Shown: positions 1-4,283 of the stretch, piece after piece | Layout of the letters: each line of letters opens with the position of its first letter | Numbering within the stretch: the stretch's first letter is position 1 | NCBI GenBank assembly: GCA_003166055.1 | Contig: PMWR01000317.1 | Span: 1 to 7,278 of the forward strand | DNA from: Acidobacteriaceae bacterium | GTDB taxonomy: Bacteria; Acidobacteriota; Terriglobia; Terriglobales; Acidobacteriaceae | Direction: 5' to 3' | DNA: 7,278 bases | Notes under the pieces: model-generated | Database searches by the model: none | What the model was told of the DNA's origin: nothing | The model's input: only the letters and a program-made list of their open reading frames with translations | Translations under genes and position numbers: made by a program

Positions 1-255
1 AAGGGCACCGGCAACATGGAAATCATCCTGGACCGCAAGCTGGTGGACAAGCGCGTGTTCCCGGCCATCGATATCCAGCGCTCCGGAACCCGCAAGGAAG
101 AACTGCTCATTCCCAAGGAAGATTTGCAGCGCATTTTTGTGTTGCGCCGAGTGCTGAATCCGCTGTCGCCGGTAGAAGCGATGGAGTTGCTGATTACGCG
201 CCTGGAGAAGGTGCGCAACAACGCCGAGTTCCTGCAGAACATGAACCAGCTGTAA
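1..255 (+). CDS. rho: Transcription termination factor Rho, C-terminal end (5' partial)
   Basis: This is the last 84 residues of Rho, the hexameric RNA-dependent ATPase and helicase that terminates transcription at Rho-dependent sites in the cytoplasm. The frame is open from base 1 and ends in TAA at 253-255. It starts [13 protein letters not shown] and continues through [20 protein letters not shown], which matches the highly conserved segment near the C-terminus of Rho as known from E. coli ([32 protein letters not shown]). The RNA-binding N-terminal domain and the Walker motifs lie upstream of the window. The ATG at 16 is an internal Met, not the start. No T-rich intrinsic terminator follows; the next gene starts 112 bp downstream on the same strand. 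Identity is very secure. Confidence 0.97.
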   Translation, partial: KGTGNMEIILDRKLVDKRVFPAIDIQRSGTRKEELLIPKEDLQRIFVLRRVLNPLSPVEAMELLITRLEKVRNNAEFLQNMNQL

Positions 256-316
256 GCATGAACGGTCGAGCTGGGTACGGGTCAACCGCGCCCTGCTCGA
301 TGGCTACGATTTGGCG

Positions 317-342
317 GCATCCTTGATGCAGGCTTAGGATGC
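317..342. repeat. Inverted repeat between rho and the winged-helix regulator gene
   Basis: GCATCCT (317-323) and AGGATGC (336-342) are perfect 7-bp inverted arms around a 12-nt spacer, ending 25 bp before the ATG at 368. There is no T-tract after it, so it does not read as an intrinsic terminator. It could be an operator for the downstream winged-helix regulator or a weak mRNA hairpin; chance is also possible. Confidence 0.35.
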
Positions 343-367
343 AGACTGAGGTCACGTCATTTCCAGC

Positions 368-1291
368 ATGCAATCGCCAATCGATTCTCGCCGCTTTCGA
401 TTCGGTCTCTTCACGCTTGAATCTTCCAAGGTACAACTCAGCCGCGAAGGCGTGCCACTTCGCTTGCAGGCGCAGCCGGCGCGGGTTCTTGTACACCTGA
501 TCTCGCGAGCAGGCGAAGTAGTCTCGCGCGAAGAGTTGCGCCAGGCCATCTGGGGCGACGAGACATTCGTCAATTTTGAACGCGGCCTCAACGTCTGTAT
601 TGCGCAAATCCGCAGCGCGCTCGGCGACGATTCGATCTCTCCGCGTTTCATTCGAACCGTCCCGCGGCAGGGATATCAATTCATTGCTCCTGTGGAACTC
701 CTGACCGAATCCGTCCCAGAACCCGTTCCTCAACCAGTTCACTCACGCAATATTCGCTGGCGGACCGTAGCACTTTCGTGCGTTGCTTTGGCGCTCGTAT
801 CGATCGCCATAGCATTGGGAATTCGCTGGCGGCAGGCGGCAGCTTCGTCTCAGGTGAAGATCAATGTGGCTGTTGTGCGTTTCGACAATGAGACCGGAGA
901 CCCTACGCTCAGCCGGCTGAGCGTAGGGCTGACTGATACCCTCGTCGAGCAACTGACCCGCGCGAGCCAGGATCGGTTTCGCGTCATCGGCAATGCATCT
1001 GTGTTGCGCCTGCCTCGCGACCAGCGCGACCTCGCCGTCATCGCCTCCACGCTGCACGCGCAATTCATTGTGCTGGGACAGGTGCAGCGGAGCGGCTCAC
1101 AGGCACGCGTTCTTGCCCATCTCATTCGCATGCCGGACCAGACTCATGTGTGGGTGATGCGGATCGATAAGCCACTCGACGATACTCTTGCTTTTCAGTC
1201 GAGCGTGGCACAGCAGGTTGCGTCGGAGTTTTCCATCCGACTTGCCGCAGCTGCTGCCGGTAACAATTTACCTCCGGCACCAAACAACTGA
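368..1291 (+). CDS. CadC-like membrane-anchored winged-helix regulator with TolB-like C-terminal domain
   Basis: A 307-residue one-component regulator. Residues about 10-107 form an OmpR/PhoB-type winged-helix DNA-binding domain: FRFGLFTLE, LLP-like core, the turn EVVSREELRQAIWGDETFVNF, recognition helix about 73-86 (GLNVCIAQIRSALGDD) and the wing FIRTVPRQGYQFI. A Pro-rich linker (114-124) leads to one membrane helix (about 133-152) preceded by RNIRWR, which predicts a cytoplasmic N-terminus. Residues about 165-290 resemble the periplasmic TolB-like domain that follows such winged helices (VAVVRFDNETGDP...GLTDTLVEQL, FIVLGQVQ). No receiver domain is present, so signalling is presumably direct across the membrane, as in CadC. 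The ATG at 368 fits the domain start, but the ribosome binding site is weak. The C-terminus is short: no tetratricopeptide repeats follow, unlike many relatives. A perfect 28-bp palindrome lies inside the TolB-like part. Target genes are unknown; the ankyrin gene downstream is a candidate. Confidence 0.88.
   Translation: MQSPIDSRRFRFGLFTLESSKVQLSREGVPLRLQAQPARVLVHLISRAGEVVSREELRQAIWGDETFVNFERGLNVCIAQIRSALGDDSISPRFIRTVPRQGYQFIAPVELLTESVPEPVPQPVHSRNIRWRTVALSCVALALVSIAIALGIRWRQAAASSQVKINVAVVRFDNETGDPTLSRLSVGLTDTLVEQLTRASQDRFRVIGNASVLRLPRDQRDLAVIASTLHAQFIVLGQVQRSGSQARVLAHLIRMPDQTHVWVMRIDKPLDDTLAFQSSVAQQVASEFSIRLAAAAAGNNLPPAPNN
901..928. repeat. Perfect 28-bp palindrome inside a coding region
   Basis: The arms CCCTACGCTCAGCC (901-914) and GGCTGAGCGTAGGG (915-928) are exact reverse complements with no spacer. 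The palindrome encodes about residues 179-187 (PTLSRLSVG) of the winged-helix/TolB-like protein, at its TolB-like 'GDP...GLTD' motif. In mRNA it would give a strong hairpin of about 12 bp. Confidence 0.95.
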
Positions 1292-1392
1292 TTCCAAGGT
1301 ATTTTCGGCTTAACAAATAACTGGCGGAGCGAACGCCTCATTTGGCTTGAGTCAGAGCGTCGCGGGCATCATCTTCGATTGCAGAGCCAATT

Positions 1393-1398
1393 GAGGAG
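1393..1398 (+). promoter_or_regulatory. Ribosome binding site deciding the GTG start at 1407
   Basis: GAGGAG sits 8 nt before the GTG at 1407. It is the best Shine-Dalgarno match in the left half of the window and supports the GTG over later in-frame starts, keeping the whole Tat signal in the protein. Confidence 0.7.
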
Positions 1399-1406
1399 AT
1401 CCACCG

Positions 1407-2261
1407 GTGAAATCAAATTCCAACTCTGTTCCAGTTCAGAGCGGTTTACGAGGGCGTCGCAGATTTCTACAACTCGCCGGTCTTGCAATGTCATCGCGCG
1501 CATTGGCCTTCGCAGCACCAATGAATCAGTCGAGTCAAAACACATCCAGCGCCGAGTCGGCCAAGCCAACGTTGAGTGACAGCTTCCCCACGCAACCTAC
1601 GGCGTTGGTGCGGGAGATGGTCACCGTATCTCACTTTGATCTCAATCGCGTTCAGCAGCTTGTTGGAGCGCAGCCGAGCTTGGCGCGTGCTGCCTGGGAT
1701 TGGGGATTCGGCGACTGGGAGACGGCTCTCGGCGCGGCTTCGCACATGGGCAACCGCCCCATTGCCGAGTTCCTGATTGCGAACGGCGCTCGTCCATCGT
1801 TGTTCTCGTCCACGATGCTCGGGCAGCTTGAGGTGGTGAAGGCATTTGTTGCTGCCCAGCCAGCCGTTCAGCGAATCCGCGGTCCGCACAGCATCAGCCT
1901 GCTGGCCCACGCCAAGGCCGGAGGAGAACCCGCCCGCCCAACCTACGAGTTTCTGCTTTCTCTTGGCGATGCGGGCGCAGACCCCCAGGTCTCTCTTTCA
2001 CAGGACGACATGGACTTGATCGTCGGCGTTTATCCCTTTGGCCCCGGCGAGAACGAGCAGATCCTGATGACCGCGGACAAGGGCACCCTCACCTGGACGC
2101 GCAAAGGGACCATGGGAAGGCCGCTCTTCCATCTTGGCGCGCGCGAGTTCTATCCCTGGGGCGCTGCCGCCGTTCGCATTCGATTCAAAACGGAAGGAGC
2201 GGAAACGCTCATGACGGTCAATGATCCCGGCCTCGTTTTGTCCGTCACGAAGAAGAAATAG
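1407..2261 (+). CDS. Tat-exported ankyrin-repeat protein
   Basis: A 284-residue protein of unknown specific function, starting at GTG with GAGGAG 8 nt upstream. The N-terminus carries a twin-arginine signal: R17 R18 R19 F20 L21, a hydrophobic stretch to about residue 36, and a plausible AFA cleavage site at 35-37. Export in a folded state to the periplasm or envelope is therefore predicted. Residues about 77-190 look like two to three degenerate ankyrin repeats (FDLNRVQQLVGAQPSL, ETALGAASHMGNRPIAEFLIANGA, QLEVVKAFVAAQP), a protein-binding fold. The tail from about 203 to 284 (GVYPFGPGE..., FYPWGAAAVRIRF, VNDPGLVLSV) is predicted beta-rich and loosely recalls the DUF3471-type domain found behind beta-lactamase-like enzymes; that match is from memory. 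It has no catalytic motif I recognise. It lies 115 bp after the winged-helix regulator on the same strand, so separate transcription is likely. Confidence 0.82.
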   Translation: MKSNSNSVPVQSGLRGRRRFLQLAGLAMSSRALAFAAPMNQSSQNTSSAESAKPTLSDSFPTQPTALVREMVTVSHFDLNRVQQLVGAQPSLARAAWDWGFGDWETALGAASHMGNRPIAEFLIANGARPSLFSSTMLGQLEVVKAFVAAQPAVQRIRGPHSISLLAHAKAGGEPARPTYEFLLSLGDAGADPQVSLSQDDMDLIVGVYPFGPGENEQILMTADKGTLTWTRKGTMGRPLFHLGAREFYPWGAAAVRIRFKTEGAETLMTVNDPGLVLSVTKKK

Positions 2262-2282
2262 GCGCAGAAATCCGCCGGCTCA

Positions 2283-2313
2283 TTGCATGCAGTGAATCAT
2301 ACGGCGCATGCAA
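2283..2313. repeat. Inverted repeat TTGCATGC...GCATGCAA
   Basis: Perfect 8-bp arms TTGCATGC (2283-2290) and GCATGCAA (2306-2313) flank a 15-nt spacer. Each arm also contains the self-complementary GCATGC. The repeat begins 21 bp after the ankyrin gene stop and lies upstream of the secreted-protein gene. No T-tract follows, so an intrinsic terminator is doubtful; an operator or an mRNA-end hairpin is possible. Confidence 0.45.
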
Positions 2314-2390
2314 CGGATCAGCCTTCGTCGTTCCCCGAGCGGCTATTCGTCCGTTTGCGCGCATCACGGCCTCAGTGTCATTCTCAAAGA

Positions 2391-2852
2391 GTGAAGACTC
2401 GTTTCCTCCTCCGCTTCGCCGTGACACTGGCTCTGGCCTGCGGCCTTTCCTGCGCCGCACAGGATAAGGGGTACTGGCGTTCCGCGAGCAACAACGCAAA
2501 CTCAATTACAGGGGACATTGCCCTCTCCGACGCGAAGGTCACAATCAATTTCATATCGTTTCTGATTGTGCAGGCCCGGCAGCTGGGGCCCGCAGAAGTG
2601 AGCGCGGCTTTCGATGCGGACGTGAACGCCGGCGGCACCGGCGCGCTGTACCACCTGACAGTACCGGCCGCAAAGCGATTCCTTCACCACAACACGCTCT
2701 GTGGAGGGGAGGACACGCAATGGATGGCGACCTTTGCATCGGGCAACAAGCTGCAGGTTGCGTTCTTCTCGGGAGCGAGCGCACCTGTGCTCACCGTGGA
2801 GGCCCTGGGGAAGTCGACGGATCTCTGCGGGACTTTTTCTTACGTTCGTTGA
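2391..2852 (+). CDS. Small secreted protein of unknown function
   Basis: From the GTG at 2391 this is 153 residues. It begins VKTRFLLRFAVTLALACGLSCAAQ, a good Sec signal peptide: basic start, hydrophobic core, and cleavage predicted after SCA before AQDKGYW. The mature part of about 130 residues has motifs NSITGDIALSDAKVTINF, AFDADVNAGGTGALYHLTVP and DTQWMATF, and two Cys (in NTLCGGED and TDLCGTFSYVR) that could form a disulfide in the periplasm. It has no lipobox and no recognised catalytic motif. The open frame extends upstream to a TTG at 2283, but those 36 residues are not signal-like and precede the signal peptide, so I prefer 2391 even though its ribosome binding site is weak. It resembles conserved hypothetical proteins I recall only loosely; I assign no function. 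It lies about 130 bp after the ankyrin gene. Confidence 0.7.
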   Translation: MKTRFLLRFAVTLALACGLSCAAQDKGYWRSASNNANSITGDIALSDAKVTINFISFLIVQARQLGPAEVSAAFDADVNAGGTGALYHLTVPAAKRFLHHNTLCGGEDTQWMATFASGNKLQVAFFSGASAPVLTVEALGKSTDLCGTFSYVR

Positions 2853-2872
2853 TAGGAGAAAAGGAAGAGCGC

Positions 2873-2886
2873 GGGCTTGGAAGCCC
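2873..2886. repeat. Short hairpin after the secreted-protein gene
   Basis: GGGCTT (2873-2878) and AAGCCC (2881-2886) are complementary around GG; a realistic fold is a 5-bp stem with a 4-nt loop. It starts 20 bp after the TGA at 2850-2852. There is no U-tract, so it is at best a weak terminator or an mRNA 3' stabiliser. Confidence 0.3.
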
Positions 2887-2914
2887 AGACGACGAACGAG
2901 CTGAAGACGGTCGC

Positions 2915-2944
2915 TTCCCCGGAATGGCCACTCGCTGGTAAGAT
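2915..2944 (+). promoter_or_regulatory. Possible tRNA-Ala promoter
   Basis: TAAGAT (2939-2944) matches the -10 consensus at 4 of 6 positions and lies 11 bp before the tRNA 5' end. A poor -35 candidate, TTCCCC (2915-2920), is 18 bp upstream. The position is right for a tRNA promoter but the match is weak. Confidence 0.25.
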
Positions 2945-2955
2945 AGTTAAGTCGT

Positions 2956-3031
2956 GGGGCTGTAGCTCAGCTGGGAGAGCGCCTCGTTCGCAACGAGGAG
3001 GCCAGCGGTTCGATCCCGCTCAGCTCCACCA
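2956..3031 (+). tRNA. tRNA-Ala (anticodon CGC)
   Basis: This is a complete 76-nt tRNA with encoded CCA. The acceptor stem GGGGCTG (2956-2962) pairs with CAGCTCC (3021-3027), including G3:U70, the main identity element for alanyl-tRNA synthetase. The D-arm region contains AGCTCAGCTGGGAGAGC. The anticodon stem CCTCG/CGAGG (2982-2986 and 2994-2998) encloses loop TTCGCAA, giving anticodon CGC at 2989-2991, which reads GCG codons. The variable loop is 5 nt. The T-stem AGCGG/CCGCT encloses TTCGATC. The discriminator is A3028 and CCA is 3029-3031. All stems are intact. It stands alone on the plus strand, converging on the SRPBCC gene 18 bp away. No integrase or attachment-site duplication is visible next to it. 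Confidence 0.98.
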
Positions 3032-3049
3032 AATCCCTTTCACGATGAT

Positions 3050-3559
3050 TCAATTTTCCGGGCGAACCTCTTCGCCCGAGGCCTTCCCCATTGCCTTCAG
3101 GTAGGCGTCCTGTGTCGCCGTTTGGCCCAGAATGAATTTTGAAACGAAGCGGAAGAATGGGTTGTAGACTTCTCCATCTTCGGTGATGCGCACGCGCGTT
3201 GTACCATTTTCCGGCGTGAGTGTGAAGGTCCAGGTTCCTCCGTAGGGAAGATTTTCGGTGGCGATGCGGCGTTCAATAGCAAACGGCGGCTTGCTGCCTT
3301 GCAACTCGTAGAGAATGGTCTCGTTGTGCTTTGAAGTTTCGCGCTGAAACCGCTTGCCGTCCTGGGTGAACAGCTCACACGACTTCACATCGGGGCGCCA
3401 GTCCTGGCTGCCGGAGATTAGAGCGAACAGCCGTTCGGGCGCGGCCTTGAAGACAGCACTGCGCGCGGCCACATGGCGCTTGGGCAACAGGGCTCCGGTG
3501 ACCACCACGCACAGCACAACCAGCACCACCACTCCAACCATGATGAGTACGATCTTCAT
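3050..3559 (-). CDS. Membrane-anchored SRPBCC-family (START-like) protein
   Basis: A 169-residue protein. Residues 1-24 form an uncleaved N-terminal membrane anchor (MKIVLIMVGVVVLVVLCVVV, then TGALLPKRH). The rest resembles the SRPBCC/polyketide-cyclase helix-grip fold, which binds lipids or other hydrophobic ligands: HVAARSAVFKAAPERLFALISGSQDWRPDVKSCELF is the typical start (strand, then 'P.R.FALI.D...W.PDV'), followed by predicted strands ILYELQGSKPPFAIERRIA, GGTWTFTLTPENGTTRVRITEDGEVYNPFFRF and a long C-terminal helix (FILGQTATQDAYLKAMGKA). The ligand is not predictable. Its ATG overlaps the stop of the MarR gene (ATGA at 3556-3559), so the two are co-transcribed and probably translationally coupled. 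The topology suggests a ligand-binding domain outside the cytoplasmic membrane. The 3' end converges on the tRNA-Ala gene. Confidence 0.8.
   Translation of the reverse strand: MKIVLIMVGVVVLVVLCVVVTGALLPKRHVAARSAVFKAAPERLFALISGSQDWRPDVKSCELFTQDGKRFQRETSKHNETILYELQGSKPPFAIERRIATENLPYGGTWTFTLTPENGTTRVRITEDGEVYNPFFRFVSKFILGQTATQDAYLKAMGKASGEEVRPEN
3059..3078. repeat. Strong hairpin at the end of the SRPBCC gene, facing the tRNA
   Basis: CGGGCGAA (3059-3066) and TTCGCCCG (3071-3078) form a perfect 8-bp stem with a 4-nt loop, 28 bp past the tRNA CCA and inside the last codons of the oppositely oriented SRPBCC gene. Neither strand carries a U-run directly after it. It may act as a bidirectional 3'-end or processing hairpin between the convergent transcripts; a true intrinsic terminator is unlikely. 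Confidence 0.5.
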
Positions 3560-4020
3560 CCGTCCCTCTCTCGCTTTCTTCGCTTCAGCAGAATTGCGGC
3601 GGCCTGTGCGAGGCGTTCGATTCCTTCCAGCGCCCGGTCGGCTTCTTCGGGGCCCATCAGTTTGAACATCTGCCGCACCAGCGCGGGATTGAGGACAGTG
3701 TTCTGGTCCTGAATCCGCTTGCCGGCCGGGGTTAATGCAAGACCCACAGCCCGGCGATCCTGCCTGTCGACCACGCGCGAAACGTAGCCCGCTTTTACCA
3801 GGCGGGCGACGGTAGTGCTCATGGTGGAACGTCCGACGCCCATGTGCTCGGCCAACTTCGACAGGGTCGTGGGGCGAGTGGCGTGGAGATGATCCAGCAC
3901 ACTTGCCTGATTCTCAGTGAGCGGGTTCCCGGCCTCGTCGGCGCGCAGGTGATCGCGATGACAAGCCAGGTAGATTGTGGGATAGGCCGCCATGAGCCGC
4001 CCTACTTTGTTTTCCAACAT
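3556..4020 (-). CDS. MarR-family transcriptional regulator
   Basis: From the ATG at 4020 this is 154 residues, a usual MarR length. Residues about 30-105 carry the winged helix: NPLTENQASVLDHLH, then TTLSKLAEHMGVGRSTMSTTVARLVKAGYVSR (helix-turn-helix with recognition helix) and the wing VVDRQDRRAVGLALTPAGKR, with the family hallmark D-R-x-D-R-R. Long N- and C-terminal helices (1-25 and 106-150) should form the dimer interface. It is a cytoplasmic dimeric DNA-binding protein, usually a repressor relieved by a small ligand. The open frame reaches 4182, but the residues upstream are not MarR-like; starts at 4032 or 4020 are both possible and neither has a clear ribosome binding site. The last codon overlaps the start of the SRPBCC gene. 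Inverted repeats at 4043-4070, just upstream, are a likely autoregulatory operator. The ligand is unknown. Confidence 0.88.
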   Translation of the reverse strand: MLENKVGRLMAAYPTIYLACHRDHLRADEAGNPLTENQASVLDHLHATRPTTLSKLAEHMGVGRSTMSTTVARLVKAGYVSRVVDRQDRRAVGLALTPAGKRIQDQNTVLNPALVRQMFKLMGPEEADRALEGIERLAQAAAILLKRRKRERDG

Positions 4021-4042
4021 ACGGGGCAGCATGAAACAAATG

Positions 4043-4070
4043 GTTTGATTCGTCAAACAAAAACTTTGAC
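4043..4070. promoter_or_regulatory. Candidate MarR operator (overlapping inverted repeats)
   Basis: GTTTGA (4043-4048) and TCAAAC (4053-4058) are perfect arms around TTCG, a 16-bp site. The right arm also pairs with a third copy: GTCAAA (4052-4057) and TTTGAC (4065-4070) around a 7-nt A-rich spacer. The site lies 11-23 bp upstream of the two candidate MarR starts, overlapping a TTGACG that could act as a -35 element on the minus strand; no convincing -10 was found. Palindromes of about this width are usual for MarR autoregulation. Confidence 0.55.
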
Positions 4071-4141
4071 AGGGAATTGAAATCGGCCAACGCGGGATAC
4101 TGCACCATTCCTTGCTGTCGGCGTGCCCGTTATTAATCCGT

Positions 4142-4160
4142 GGAAGAGCTGAGCTCCTCC
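4142..4160. repeat. Imperfect 19-bp palindrome in the dnaJ-marR intergenic region
   Basis: GGAAGAGCT (4142-4150) and AGCTCCTCC (4152-4160) are complementary except for one position, around a single central G. No U-tract follows on either strand. A TTGACA lies beside it on the minus strand (4162-4167, read as TGTCAA on plus). It could be a protein-binding site or a weak terminator of the dnaJ transcript; function unproven. Confidence 0.4.
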
Positions 4161-4170
4161 GTGTCAAAAC

Positions 4171-4263
4171 TGGGTGCCCCATAGCCTGCCCTGAGCGCAG
4201 TCGAAGGGTCCAGAATTTGGGACATGGGAAGCGAACGAAGCCCTTGCGAGCGAATAGCGAGCG
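4171..4263. repeat. Repeat-like intergenic segment with CCCTGAGCGCAGTCGAAGGG core
   Basis: The segment between dnaJ and marR starts with TGGGTGCCCCAT (4171-4182), then the 20-bp core CCCTGAGCGCAGTCGAAGGG (4189-4208), then a GGGACATGGGAAGCGAACG stretch, and three direct copies of GCGARCG at 4231-4237, 4246-4252 and 4257-4263. I recall such strings as dispersed intergenic repeats in Acidobacteriota, but only one copy is present here, so the repeat status is recall plus inference. No coding potential is convincing in it. Confidence 0.4.
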
Positions 4264-4283
4264 TCTGGCCCCACCGCAGGCGT

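Noticed and set aside
194..742. Minus-strand open frame opposite the rho end and the winged-helix domain
   Set aside because: It overlaps two well-supported plus-strand genes and has no recognisable motif.
1323..1344. Weak intrinsic terminator after the winged-helix gene (GGCG/CGCC stem, then TCATTT)
   Set aside because: The stem has only 4 bp with a 7-nt loop, and the following T-tract is interrupted.
2956..3031. tRNA-Ala as an integration site for a mobile element
   Set aside because: There is no integrase gene and no repeated copy of the tRNA 3' end in the window, and the flanking genes look chromosomal.
4033..4182. N-terminal extension of the MarR protein to the ATG at 4182
   Set aside because: The 50 extra residues do not resemble the family, would cover the candidate operator and palindrome, and begin within the repeat-like segment.
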